Source: Hofstenia miamia (lineage: Eukaryota; Xenacoelomorpha; Acoela). From it: a DNA stretch of 64,000 bases. A model generated the notes under the pieces. The model was not told where the DNA came from, made no database searches, and saw nothing but the letters and a program-made list of their open reading frames with translations. Location of the stretch: contig SCFE01000080.1 of NCBI GenBank assembly GCA_004352715.1, positions 776,506-840,505 on the forward strand, read 5' to 3'. Of this stretch, positions 46,452 through 58,947 are shown in pieces; within the stretch, counting starts at the first letter, position 1; every line of letters starts with the position of its first letter. The translations under genes and the position numbers were made by a program.

Positions 46452-46632
46452 GGTGTGTTCCCACTATCGACTTTTATCATCTGTCAAGAAATCGGTGAGA
46501 AATGTCGATAGTGTGAACGCTCTATCTGCTTTTTTATCGGCTGATAAAAGTCGATAGTCTGAACGCTCCATCCGATTTTTTGGCAAAACAGCCAGATTAC
46601 TGTCATCTGATAATTTATCGGCTGATAAAAGT
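46452..46632. repeat. Imperfect repeat of TATCGGCTGATAAAAGT / TCGATAGT units
   Basis: Three to four partial units containing CTGATAAAAGT, GTCGATAGT and TGAACGCTC follow a GTGTTCCCACTATCGAC start. It is cut off by the 1000-N gap at 46633. Confidence 0.65.
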
Positions 46633-47632
46633 NNNNNNNNNNNNNNNNNNNNNNNNNNNNNNNNNNNNNNNNNNNNNNNNNNNNNNNNNNNNNNNNNNNN
46701 NNNNNNNNNNNNNNNNNNNNNNNNNNNNNNNNNNNNNNNNNNNNNNNNNNNNNNNNNNNNNNNNNNNNNNNNNNNNNNNNNNNNNNNNNNNNNNNNNNNN
46801 NNNNNNNNNNNNNNNNNNNNNNNNNNNNNNNNNNNNNNNNNNNNNNNNNNNNNNNNNNNNNNNNNNNNNNNNNNNNNNNNNNNNNNNNNNNNNNNNNNNN
46901 NNNNNNNNNNNNNNNNNNNNNNNNNNNNNNNNNNNNNNNNNNNNNNNNNNNNNNNNNNNNNNNNNNNNNNNNNNNNNNNNNNNNNNNNNNNNNNNNNNNN
47001 NNNNNNNNNNNNNNNNNNNNNNNNNNNNNNNNNNNNNNNNNNNNNNNNNNNNNNNNNNNNNNNNNNNNNNNNNNNNNNNNNNNNNNNNNNNNNNNNNNNN
47101 NNNNNNNNNNNNNNNNNNNNNNNNNNNNNNNNNNNNNNNNNNNNNNNNNNNNNNNNNNNNNNNNNNNNNNNNNNNNNNNNNNNNNNNNNNNNNNNNNNNN
47201 NNNNNNNNNNNNNNNNNNNNNNNNNNNNNNNNNNNNNNNNNNNNNNNNNNNNNNNNNNNNNNNNNNNNNNNNNNNNNNNNNNNNNNNNNNNNNNNNNNNN
47301 NNNNNNNNNNNNNNNNNNNNNNNNNNNNNNNNNNNNNNNNNNNNNNNNNNNNNNNNNNNNNNNNNNNNNNNNNNNNNNNNNNNNNNNNNNNNNNNNNNNN
47401 NNNNNNNNNNNNNNNNNNNNNNNNNNNNNNNNNNNNNNNNNNNNNNNNNNNNNNNNNNNNNNNNNNNNNNNNNNNNNNNNNNNNNNNNNNNNNNNNNNNN
47501 NNNNNNNNNNNNNNNNNNNNNNNNNNNNNNNNNNNNNNNNNNNNNNNNNNNNNNNNNNNNNNNNNNNNNNNNNNNNNNNNNNNNNNNNNNNNNNNNNNNN
47601 NNNNNNNNNNNNNNNNNNNNNNNNNNNNNNNN
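46633..47632. other. Assembly gap of exactly 1000 N
   Basis: N block, left side of the inserted contig. Confidence 0.99.
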
Positions 47633-49126
47633 ATGTTAAATATGAAGCATGGCATGAGTAATAGTTAAATAATGTTTTTATATTGTTCCTACTTACCCCA
47701 TTTGCCGATAATCAAAGGGTTGGTCACATTTTTTGTATTCAAACTCAAAACCATGCTCCTACTCCAAAAAATTTAAATACACATTTGTATGATATATCAA
47801 GAGTCAGCATAATTTTTTAATTTTAGCAAAAACTTTACATTTTTGAATTTGTTGATTTTCTCTAATTTTATCAACATATTTAACAATAATATTGATTGAA
47901 CTTGAAACTATGCACAGATTCATTCCATTAGGTGAAAATATTGAATTTTTTTTAATTTTATGCGATTGGTCTATTTTGTAGTGCACAATGTAAAAATCTA
48001 AAAAAATCTTCTATTATTAAATCGTTATTTGAAATTTGAAAAAATATTGAAAAATTGTACAAATTCTATGTTTCCATTTTTAGAGTCAGTAGATTGTGAT
48101 GAAGTCCGTTCATAGTGATGAATTTTAAAAATCGAAAAATCAATAGTTTGTTCCCTCTCTATTATACAATTATGCACTTAGCATTTTATTTCGGTATCCG
48201 CCCCTGGTATCATGACTAAGTGAACAAAGTGAAATATGAGTGATGTTAGCAAACATTTCGCAAAAGCGTTTTTTGAAAAAGCTCATTCTTCAGTTGTTCC
48301 ATGTTGATTCAAGATGTGGGTTATGTTAGTCATGAGTTAAATATTTCTGATTTCCTACAGAGGTTCGAGAAATATCATCAAGAATAATTATGTGAATCAA
48401 GCTGTGATCAAATATATCTATCTTAGTTCCTGAAAGTGCAGCTTCATGAAGTTGTTTCTGTTCATCATTGTTATACTGCCACCTAAGCTTTGATACAAAT
48501 ACAATAGTAAATAATGTAGTTGATCGATGGATTTTTCGATATGATAATAACAATTAAAATCTTGGTAAGCAACATGTGTACCAAGCAATTGTAATAAAAA
48601 TTATATCTTGAACAATTTAGTCTTGCTATGGAGCAGGTAATCGAATCATTCAAAACAGATTTCGGTGTTAACTTTTTAATTTGTCAAAATTTTGGTGTGC
48701 ATTATTGTAATATTCAAAAATATGTGTAAATATCATTCTATTGTTCTTAACCCTATTTCTACTAGGAAACTTTCAAAATATATGATGGTTTCTTGAAATG
48801 CTCATAGCTCATATATTACTTAAGATACCTAAAATATAAAAACACCACAATGTAACTGGAGAGCACATTTACAGATTGATGCGTTCATGTCTCAGGATTT
48901 CTAAATTTCCTAATTGGTTTTGATTAAATTTCATTAGAAATCTGGACATTTAGCGGTTTGTTACCTTAAAGAAACTGTTAGTGGGAATATGGTTAATGCA
49001 CTAATATCTATAAACACAAGTATACTCAGCTGCATCAATATATAAATATATAAATTGATATGAAATTAATTTAAACAATAAGTCTAAAATTGTATTTCAA
49101 TTTGAAGCAAATTCACCTAGTAATTA

Positions 49127-49282
49127 CTAGGGACCCCATGTGCCCTCAGGATAAGGTGCTCTTTTCTCCATCATGCTTCGCTTTGCATTCGCCTCAAAAA
49201 TATCATCGTCCAAACCAGCAGTCAAGACGAAAGACATCAAAAAGATAGCAACTAAGTATGCAAGAATTGTACTGTATTTCAT
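49127..49282 (-). CDS. Small secreted peptide precursor, second copy
   Basis: Same 51-residue precursor as 11931-12086 on the opposite strand: signal peptide, acidic spacer, two Lys-Arg sites and terminal APYPEGTWGP. The only residue change is Leu29 to Phe in the spacer (CTT to TTT). The reading frame is intact while flanking DNA shows more differences and indels. That would suit selection on the product, but the stretch is too short to prove it, and the copy may be an allelic or misplaced contig. Confidence 0.55.
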   Translation of the reverse strand: MKYSTILAYLVAIFLMSFVLTAGLDDDIFEANAKRSMMEKRAPYPEGTWGP

Positions 49283-50054
49283 TTCGTGTCTTAGGAACTA
49301 TGTTATTTTGTTTCTTTAGAACTCTTTCTTTGTTGACGTTGGAGTAATTGAACTTCGATCTATATGCTTTGGATTATCTTTCTATTCCCACGTTTTAATT
49401 TCTTACAAATATTTAAACATTCCTTAGTCACAGAACAGTAATAACCATGCGTCTTATATTATCATATACATTTGATAAACAGAAAATTGTTACCAACACA
49501 AACATCTTGAAATTATAAATTTTTCAACTCCAAAATTTTTTTGTAAGATCCAAATAGTCATCTTCACTTCAACTAATATGGAAAACTTTGCTTATGACTT
49601 GCATAGAGCTGCATAAGCTGTCAAGATTAAAATTTTTTATGATAAGGTATCGAAGCACTAATGCTACACCCCCTTCGTTCCTTGTATTTTGACATGACAT
49701 TTTTGCATGAACACCAAGCTAGAGAAATAAATATTTATATACAGCTAAGAACACAACATCCTAAAATAGGCAAGGCTCTAATCATCAAGCAAACAAAGAA
49801 ACATCAATTACTAAATATGCAACAAATCATGATAACATTAAATTAACAATGAAGACAATAAAATAGAAAAGCTTGATAAATTCAACGTCAATGGATACTT
49901 AAAGCTCCCTATGTATGTAACCAAATTCAAAGTTTAAAGAAGAAAATAACTTTGAATACAAATTTAAAATTGACAAAGATCGTTCCTATATTTACATCTT
50001 ATAGAACATAAGATATGTTCCAAAGTCAAGATCATATTTCAAAGAATTTAGTTT

Positions 50055-50190
50055 CCTCTGTTGTTTTCAATTATAAATGTGAAGATTGCGAAGAATCATA
50101 CGTCGGGGAAACAAAGCACCTTTTTGTAACAATAATAAAGGAGCATATTAACGGACATCTAAATCAGAAATATTTATGCATGAAGTGTTA
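50055..50190 (+). pseudogene. GIY-YIG fragment in right arm
   Basis: Counterpart of 11030-11165, reading YKCEDCEESYVGETKH. Confidence 0.7.
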
Positions 50191-50390
50191 AATTACTGAA
50201 TTTTCTAAGAAATCTTCTTTCAAGATCAATTAAAAAAACAACAATTATAGCTAGTTTTGATTTTAAATCGTTATGAACGAACATAGCATTTGAAAAACAA
50301 TTAATTATTTACTTCCTGAAGATCAAAGCATTCGGTCACATTAAACTCTAAGACGTTTACTTAAATTAGCGTGCTTAAACGTTAAATTCA

Positions 50391-50800
50391 ATGTTCAACA
50401 ATAATGTATTAGAACAAATTGACGGAATGGCAATGGGTTCACCTTTGCGTTTAACAATGGCTGCATTTACCATAAACTTGATTGAATTTAAATTTGAATT
50501 ATTAAGCAATCCAAAGTCATTAATATACTTAAGGTATGTAGATAGCATTTTTACAAATAAATCAAGAATAACACCAATATTAACATCCTTACAAACTCAA
50601 AATATTTTAAAAAACAAAGATCCTGTAGCAAAGTTGCTCCCTTCTTCACTTGTTTAAAAATATACTTGTGAAGATTGTCAACAATCTTACATCGGAGAGA
50701 CACGCAGAGACATTTTGCTACAAGAATTCATGAACATCTATCAGGACATTTAAACTCAGAAATTCATCAACATCAACATCGAATTAAGAAAGAAAATTTT
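50391..50800 (+). pseudogene. Penelope-like reverse transcriptase and GIY-YIG fragment in right arm
   Basis: Counterpart of 10440-10822, with the same AMGSPL and RYVDS motifs and an identical 88-residue translation. CEDCQQSYIGET follows the stop. Confidence 0.8.
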
Positions 50801-50857
50801 GAAACATTGCTAAAAACTAATTATTTTTAATTGCAAAATCATTATACATCAAGAAAG

Positions 50858-51857
50858 NNNNNNNNNNNNNNNNNNNNNNNNNNNNNNNNNNNNNNNNNNN
50901 NNNNNNNNNNNNNNNNNNNNNNNNNNNNNNNNNNNNNNNNNNNNNNNNNNNNNNNNNNNNNNNNNNNNNNNNNNNNNNNNNNNNNNNNNNNNNNNNNNNN
51001 NNNNNNNNNNNNNNNNNNNNNNNNNNNNNNNNNNNNNNNNNNNNNNNNNNNNNNNNNNNNNNNNNNNNNNNNNNNNNNNNNNNNNNNNNNNNNNNNNNNN
51101 NNNNNNNNNNNNNNNNNNNNNNNNNNNNNNNNNNNNNNNNNNNNNNNNNNNNNNNNNNNNNNNNNNNNNNNNNNNNNNNNNNNNNNNNNNNNNNNNNNNN
51201 NNNNNNNNNNNNNNNNNNNNNNNNNNNNNNNNNNNNNNNNNNNNNNNNNNNNNNNNNNNNNNNNNNNNNNNNNNNNNNNNNNNNNNNNNNNNNNNNNNNN
51301 NNNNNNNNNNNNNNNNNNNNNNNNNNNNNNNNNNNNNNNNNNNNNNNNNNNNNNNNNNNNNNNNNNNNNNNNNNNNNNNNNNNNNNNNNNNNNNNNNNNN
51401 NNNNNNNNNNNNNNNNNNNNNNNNNNNNNNNNNNNNNNNNNNNNNNNNNNNNNNNNNNNNNNNNNNNNNNNNNNNNNNNNNNNNNNNNNNNNNNNNNNNN
51501 NNNNNNNNNNNNNNNNNNNNNNNNNNNNNNNNNNNNNNNNNNNNNNNNNNNNNNNNNNNNNNNNNNNNNNNNNNNNNNNNNNNNNNNNNNNNNNNNNNNN
51601 NNNNNNNNNNNNNNNNNNNNNNNNNNNNNNNNNNNNNNNNNNNNNNNNNNNNNNNNNNNNNNNNNNNNNNNNNNNNNNNNNNNNNNNNNNNNNNNNNNNN
51701 NNNNNNNNNNNNNNNNNNNNNNNNNNNNNNNNNNNNNNNNNNNNNNNNNNNNNNNNNNNNNNNNNNNNNNNNNNNNNNNNNNNNNNNNNNNNNNNNNNNN
51801 NNNNNNNNNNNNNNNNNNNNNNNNNNNNNNNNNNNNNNNNNNNNNNNNNNNNNNNNN
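50858..51857. other. Assembly gap of exactly 1000 N
   Basis: N block, right side of the inserted contig. Confidence 0.99.
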
Positions 51858-52398
51858 TCGATTTTTGCGAACCCGAAATGTTTTGGTCTTAAGCATGTAA
51901 TTTGAATTTGTTTCTTCCTTACTAATTGAGATTGATTTCTCAGGACATTACAGACGTTATTAATATTCAATTTACGCAACATCTTCAGAAATGAATCAAA
52001 TCGTTACATGTTCAATTTTTACAATATTTCCTGTTTGTTTTGCTTGATTAATGACTTAATTTAGTTTTATGAAAAGATCCTTTAGAAAAGTATTTTTCTC
52101 TTGAATAACGTTTTACTGATGCCAATAGTAGTAAAATTAAAAACCGAAATGAAACCGTGGTTTTGAGGTGTAAAACACGAAACAAACCGTGGTTATTTTT
52201 TGGAAACGTTCGAGTTCGATAACCATTGAAAATTGTAATTTTTCTCTCAGAGCATCATTCGTAACAATTGTTCATTTAAACGAATTTATATTTCAAATTT
52301 TAAGAACCAAATGAAATATTTGAACATTGAATTTTTTTACAAAGCTTGTTCAACCAAAACTGTTTTCTTTATTATCGGTTAAACAATGTTAAAATAAA
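51858..52398. other. Intron 6 sequence without recognised features
   Basis: AT-rich; no supported frame. Confidence 0.5.
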
Positions 52399-54452
52399 TT
52401 AAGGTCTAACGACGTTTGTGATAACAAAGTTACCCCATTATGAAATAGTTGAAGACAGCATAGAGAGATTTAAATTTTTGGAAATTATTATATTTATTAA
52501 TTATACATTTTGACATTTTGCATTAAAATATATCATGAATTTGCGGGAAAGTTTACTATAAAAAACTTTGATCTAATTATATTCAATCAAAACAAACATT
52601 CCTAATCAAATTTTATACAAAAAGCATGTGCATGTACAATTTAATGTTTAGCGCAAGGAAGCCACGCAAGATTCACATTGAAAATTTTTACTACTGTGAC
52701 GCTGACAAACTAATTTAGTACACATTGAACACCTGCTTGGTGTTTTCACGTCAAAATCTTTCGCATAAACAGCAATGGCCTCTTTTAACACTTTGCGAAG
52801 TAGTAGATGTATTGATGGTTCTTTCTTTGTATCCCAGCAATCTAAGAGCTGTTACAGAAGATCTACCATGTCATATGCTACATCAGTGAGAAACTTAAAT
52901 CTGCTAAGACTAGGCATTTGATCTTTAGCTATTGCAGAAAAAAACTCTCCTGTTACTACGCAATGTGCCAATAAGTGTTGTGTTGCGATAAATTAGTTTT
53001 TCAGCTAATGTGCAGCTAGTAAACCAATTGTCCATTGTTACATTACGACCTTAGAAAATTCTTCATGGCCTTCATAGTAATTGCTTCACTTACAGATAAT
53101 CCATTTCTTTCATTGACAGATAATGTTTGTTCTCAAATGCAAGCAAGTCAAGAAATAACATAGCTAGTTTGTGCATCACATACCCAAACAATCTTAATAC
53201 CATATTTTCCCGGTTTGGTACTGATATATTGTCGAAAACTAACACGACCGTGGTATTCTAACAGTTGTTCGTCAATTGTTAGATTTGGATGAGGAACATA
53301 AGGTTGTCTTATTTTGGACAGAAAGGTTTCCCATACATCGCGAACTGCACTCAATTTATCATTACCATTCCGTTGACGTCTATCATCGCATCTAAAAAAT
53401 CGCTTTATTAGTGCGAATCTTTCCATAGTCATAGTGGCTCGAAAGACTGGTGAACCTTCTCTTTCTGACCACAAGCTTTCTAAGCTGCGGTATTGTACCT
53501 TATTTACTCCAGCCACTAAATGCAATCCAATAAAGGCTTCAATCTCAGTCCTATCCTCTTGTTTCCAAGGAATTTTATGAGTCTCTGAATGATCTAGTCC
53601 GGCTAAATATTGACGAGCTTGTAGATTTGTGTAACGAATGCAATCTTCTATGATTTCATCCATAAATATCATAAGAGAATCAGATGGTTTCTTAATTCGT
53701 ATATGCTTTCGTGTACCGGGCTTAGTGCGAATGATGTTATGAGATGGTTCTCTGTCAACTGAAGTATTTTTTCGTATCAGGAATTGAAGTCCAAATTCTG
53801 CCAGATGATGCAGATCGTACTGCGTCGTCTTCCTTATCACTTGTAGAATTTTCAAGATTCACTAAATTGTTTACTTCTAGGTCGCTCACTGTTCCATCAT
53901 TGTTTTCTGCAAATTTAGAAATATCTATATGTAATTCTTCATTGGAATCCTCAATGTTATCTAGATCTTCTAGATCTTCCTCATCTGTTTCAAATTGAAA
54001 TTCCTGCAGAATTAAATTTGCAATAACTTTCCGCAGCCTGCCTTCTTGGCATAACAACTAAAAATTTATAAAAACTTAGCAAAAAACTAAAAAATGAATA
54101 ATAGTGACAATATTCATGTATTTTTGGCTTCAAAATAAATAAATATTTATTTAAATGTACATGAATGCATTAGCATTAGGGTGTTTCAAGTATAGCACTA
54201 ATTTTAACTACAGGCAAAACAAAAGTTTAAAGTGGATTTCTTTTGGGGTAACAAAATTACCCCAAACTTAGCCTAATGGTGTTTTTGAAGAATCTTAATA
54301 AGTAAAATTAAACTAGTTTCCATAATTTGCAGACAAGAAGTATTTTAAAAATGTGGAAAAGTCACAATATCAGATGCTTCCTAATCGATTTGTGTTCAAA
54401 ATCCTACGCTAGTTGTTCTTGGGGTAACAGAATTATCTCAACCTTAGTTTAA
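52399..54452 (-). mobile_element. piggyBac-like element, decayed, in intron 6
   Basis: TTAA at 52399-52402 and 54449-54452 bracket a transposase relic. Inside each end lies an inverted segment with GATAA...GTTACCCC (complement of GGGGTAAC). An extra palindromic GGGGTAACAAAATTACCCC sits at 54245. The very ends match poorly, so exact borders are tentative. Confidence 0.65.
52648..54057 (-). pseudogene. piggyBac transposase, several frameshifts
   Basis: A DDE transposase that excises at TTAA. In sense: an acidic N-terminal part (53755-54057), then a 235-residue open piece (53148-53855) with IEAFIGLHLVAGVNK, the first catalytic Asp in LTIDEQLLEYHGR, and TKPGKYGIKIVWVCDAQTSY. A frame change follows, then NVTMDNWFTSCTLAEKL with the second Asp. 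The C-terminal Cys-rich finger reads CSMCTKLVCQRHSSKNFQCE and ends at the TAA (52648-52650). It is shorter than usual (about 470 codons) and out of frame at least twice, so inactive. It lies antisense within valyl-tRNA synthetase intron 6. Confidence 0.85.
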
Positions 54453-54593
54453 CCGTTATATTACCAAGAAATTACGAAAACTGTTTTGTTTAGAAAATGA
54501 CCAAAAAATAATGGTATACATGTATCCATTTTCATTCGAAGTTTAATTCATTTTAACTGCAAAAGTTTTAAATTTTAATCATATTCTATTAAG

Positions 54594-54843
54594 GTGTCTC
54601 GCATGTTAATGCTTGGTTTGGAATTGACGAATGAACTTCCTTTCAGAAATATTTTGCTACACGGAATCATCCAAGACCGCCAGGGCAGGAAGATGAGTAA
54701 GTCGCTTGGAAATACTATTGACCCACTTCATGTGATCGATGGGTGCTCCCTGGAACAACTTCAATCTGAAATTTCATCTTCGCTGTTAGACTCTAAGGAG
54801 AAGAAGTTCGCTGAATCCGTTCTTTTGAAGCAGTTTCCTAAAG
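54594..54843 (+). CDS. VARS2: Valyl-tRNA synthetase exon 7 (KMSKS motif)
   Basis: Begins [20 protein letters not shown] and contains [20 protein letters not shown], with the class I KMSKS loop at residues 606-610. Acceptor CTATTAAG, donor AAAG/GTAAGC, phase 0 in and phase 1 out. The next exon should supply the GIPECG-like continuation, but none was recognised downstream. Confidence 0.95.
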
Positions 54844-57833
54844 GTAAGCTTTTCCTTACAAAAACTACTGCAGCATCTATCAAAAACAACTATTTGAACT
54901 TGAGACCCAGAAAATAATGTACTTCTGAATCAGATACGGCACCAGTAACAACCGTTTTGGAACAGATCTATGTGTGTATATGAAAAATTCTCATCCCAGT
55001 ATTTTAAGCATTAAAGGTTTCGTTTGTTTAAAAGTACTACAATTATTATATGGACGCTTCAGCAATAATATTGCAGTTTGTTTTATTTAGTTGTACTTTC
55101 ATTGTTAAATAATTTCTAACTTGATATCTGGTTGCAAAATTACAAAAAATTAACGAGCAACAGAGTGAGAATTCAATTTTTGAGACCGGGATAAAAGAAA
55201 AGCTTTTGGCACTGGGGACGGGACCAGACATAACGTCAATACATTCGTGTACTATTCTTATTGCAAAATGCTATATTTCACCTTTTTATGTTTTATAATG
55301 CTTTATACTAATTTTCAATTTTAGTTTGCTTTTGCAAGAAAACTGTTGTTTCTTTTTTGATTGTGAATTTCAGTAATGACAGTCCTTTCTGTTTGACGTC
55401 ATCAATTGTTATCAAGTTGAGACAATTGCTCAAATTTGTTTTTTTAACACATTCTGTTGAAAAACCACAATCTAAAAGAAAAGTATTATATTTTATTGAC
55501 CATTTTACAAAAAAAATCGTAATAATCACAAGATAACTTAATTATTCCACACCAATTAGTGTGATAATTCAGGTCAGGGGTGTAACAAAAAAACATTTCA
55601 ATTCTATTGAAGTCTTGTAAGGCAGAACTGGTTGAATAAAACATTGGGTGTTTTACACACATGCTTTTTCAAATTTTTTCAAATCTTGTCTTTAAAATAT
55701 ATTCAGTGCAATAAAGGGGATACCAAACGGTAGATCGTTTATAAGTAGTCAAAACCTCTTTTAACTAATAATTGGACTTTTGCGGCTTACGATTAGTCAA
55801 ATAATGAAATTGAAATTGTCTATTTGCCTAACTGTTGGCACGCTTAAGTATTGCAATTTTATGTGAAAATCAGAAATATACATTGCCACACAACAAGTTT
55901 GCACCAAGTGACATATTTTACATTATTTTAGTTGGAAGTTCCTGTACATAGTGTAGCTCATCGGGGATCGTATAAGATTAGAGTTAACCAATTTATATCA
56001 ATTTGTTGATCTAGCATCAACTACTTGTAAGTAGGCAATTTAACTCCAATTAGAGAAGCGTGAGAATTTACTCAGAATTAACGTGCTGCATGTAAACTGC
56101 GAAACATAATACAGAGAATTAATGATCTAGAGCAAATAACTACAGGTTGTAATTGTTAGTAATTGCATCACTATTCATGGCGGAAACTGCCCTCAAACCG
56201 TAAAAACTCGAACTCTGACCAAGTAACTCGAACTCGACTCGAAAACTCTGGGCAAAACTATGTAATGTTTACAAAATTAAATTATCTTATGCAAACATGA
56301 CCAATTTAAGTCCGCAATTTGCAGCATCATGAATTATTAGTGTTTCTAGCGGCGGAAATAAGAATCGTGGCGATGCAGTTGACCAGATCCTACAATAGTA
56401 GTGATACATATTGACTCTGAATAATTCCCATACAAAGCAATATTTCAATGACAATGCAGGTCATCACAGAATGCATCAAGTTATATTTTGTCAGAGTGTA
56501 CAAATTATAGCTTTGAGAGGAACTTTTGAAAATCCCACCATTGAAGTAGCACATATCACTGAATTGTCCCGATATGTATTTTGTGTAGTTTCCATGTTAG
56601 GAAATGCAGGCTCTACTTGTATCAGCTAGTGGTGTTTTATCAGCTGCTCAACAATTAAAAATGCTATTGCTGAAATTGAATGTAAGGTGATTCAGCTTAT
56701 CAAGAAATGTATATTACTGAACATCATATTCAGGCCTGGAAGGGTTGGACGTTGGACACGCGTGTATAGAGCGTTGATGACTGGGAGAAAGTAATTTGAA
56801 GCAATGAAAAATTTCAATGCCAATGAAGGATCTCAAAAGTAAATTCGCTTTGTCTGAACATTATTTTTGGCACGTTTTGCACTCCAGATCACAGGTACAC
56901 TACATGTTTGCAAATGTTCCATGGCTGGTGATTCATACATTCCGAACCTTCTTTTACATTCTAACACGTCTTCGCATGCTTAGCTAGGTAATATTACATT
57001 TTGCAAATGTTTGTTATGTTGGTGTGCTTCTTACTTGCAAAATTAGTAATTTTTCGCTTCGTATAAACTTGATGGCGACATTCTATCAGAAACAGGTCAT
57101 TTTATTGGGCGCAAGCTAACAATTTTGAAAAATAACATGTTTGAAACCTCTTAAGAGTGTTAAACGTTTTTTTAAATGATTGTTTTTTCGCAGCCCTAAT
57201 GTAAAATGATTGATGCAAAATTCAATGTTGCAACGGGAAACATTGCTAATCTGTTGTCCAAAATTTGTTATGTACATCTTTTGCACTGGTTAAAAATATT
57301 TTACTAATTAGAGTAACTATTCGTAACTATTCGTATCTATTGCATCATATATTTTTACTAATCATGCAAGTGTCTAATAGGATAATTTTCTTTTTACTGC
57401 TCACGTAAGTGGGCAAATGTAAAATATGAATATATACAGAATGATTCTTTATAGGTTTCATCAGGATGCCGTTCGAAGGAGTACATTTTGCGGTTTTTAT
57501 ATTATTCTACCTTCTGTCCTACAATATATGATTTTAAAACTTTTCAATTAAAATTGTTTCGTACAACTTCAGAAATAAAGAGCAAAATAAACAAAGGGGT
57601 TTGTTATATCAGCAGAATTACAGTGGAAAGTCTTAAGCTGTTCTCTGTGATGGCCTTTGCTTTAAAGGCCAATGTTGACTTTCTTCAAGTTTAGTATGGC
57701 TTTTGTAAAAGACCTTCTGCATTGTAGATGTGGCTTGTACAATCAGGAATTTTTCCTGAAATTCGCTGGTTATTGCGGACGTTGAATTGTGATGCACTTT
57801 CAGGTTGTAACTTTTAAATTTTGACATCACACT
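54844..57833. other. Probable intron 7 or downstream DNA, no exon recognised
   Basis: I looked on the plus strand for the continuation of the synthetase (ADALRF-like, then the anticodon-binding domain) and did not find it. Short frames at 56411-56629 and 57488-57694 have no recognisable domain. Confidence 0.5.
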
Positions 57834-57841
57834 GTCTATAT

Positions 57842-58719
57842 CAGAGTTGAAACCGGCCGGAAATTTTAAGGCCGGGGCGGGTAGTTGACTGGCAACAGCT
57901 AATACCGGCCGGTTTTGGCCGGTAAATTATATTTGCATTGTATATTTCATCTATACAAGTACATTGTATATGTATATATATATATATATATAAACATAAG
58001 CTGTTTTTACACATGGCGATGCATAGAGCTGATATTGCATAACGCAAATTTCAATCTATTATAACTATATTTCTAGCAAAGCACAATTTTGATATTTTCT
58101 ATAACTTTAATCAGCTGTTTTCACTTTCAGTGAATGATAAATTGTGAACATTTTAGTTTTTATTTAGTTAGTTTACTTTGCATGATAGTTAAAATATATA
58201 AAACATTGGTGTAGCATTTGATCCGCTTAGCATTGAATAACTTATAAGTACACAAATAAAATTTAAGTAATATTTCGCTAAAACTAAATATAATTGCTCG
58301 TTTAGTAAGATGTGTCAAATTTATTTTGACATCCAATATTATTAAAAATTTCAAGCGTAAATCTTATACATTATATTTTCAGTATTATAAACAGGTTCTT
58401 TTAATATTATTAGTAAGTTCCATAGAAAACTGAAGTAAAATTGCCTAATCAAAAAGCAGAACAACTCCGTTTATAGCAAAATTTAAGAGAGATTCCAGAA
58501 TGTAAATGTAAATATTATTCGAATTGAAATTCAGTAAATTTCTCATACTATAATTTTTTTCGAATTTTAGATTTCCATACAAATTCCTCCCCAACTAAGC
58601 AAAGTATTCTCTGTTTATAAGATAAAACAAGAAAAATTTTTATAATTTTAGCCGGTAATTTTACCGGCTTGTAATGAAATTTAAAAGTGGCTGCAGGTCG
58701 ATAGCCAGTTCCATCTCTG
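57842..58719. mobile_element. hAT-type MITE with 8-bp target duplication
   Basis: Flanked by GTCTATAT at 57834-57841 and 58720-58727. The ends CAGAGTTGAAAC and CAGAGATGGAAC (complement of the right end) are inverted repeats, followed by CCGGCC-rich subterminal sequence. 878 bp, no transposase. Confidence 0.85.
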
Positions 58720-58929
58720 GTCTATATGGACATTTCAGTCTCGACTTTTTTCAATTCGTTTCAGTTTGAAGTTTTCATTATCAATTATCACTCAAAATAT
58801 TGTTTTATTAGTTCAGTGTCGGTATGACTATAAAAATCAATAGTAAACTTGGTGTATATGAGATATAGCCGTTTCTATGTTGTGAAATATTTAGTACAGA
58901 TCAAAATTTTTCGAAACTTCAGCTTGAAC

Positions 58930-58947
58930 GAGAGAGAGAGAGAGAGA
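58930..58947. repeat. (GA)n microsatellite
   Basis: Nine GA units. Confidence 0.95.

Larger units (their letters stand above)
47633..50857 (-). repeat. Inverted duplication, right arm (whole contig between two gaps)
   Basis: Reverse complement of 10356-13639. The contig is entirely made of this arm and is bounded by two gaps of exactly 1000 N within valyl-tRNA synthetase intron 6. Confidence 0.9.
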
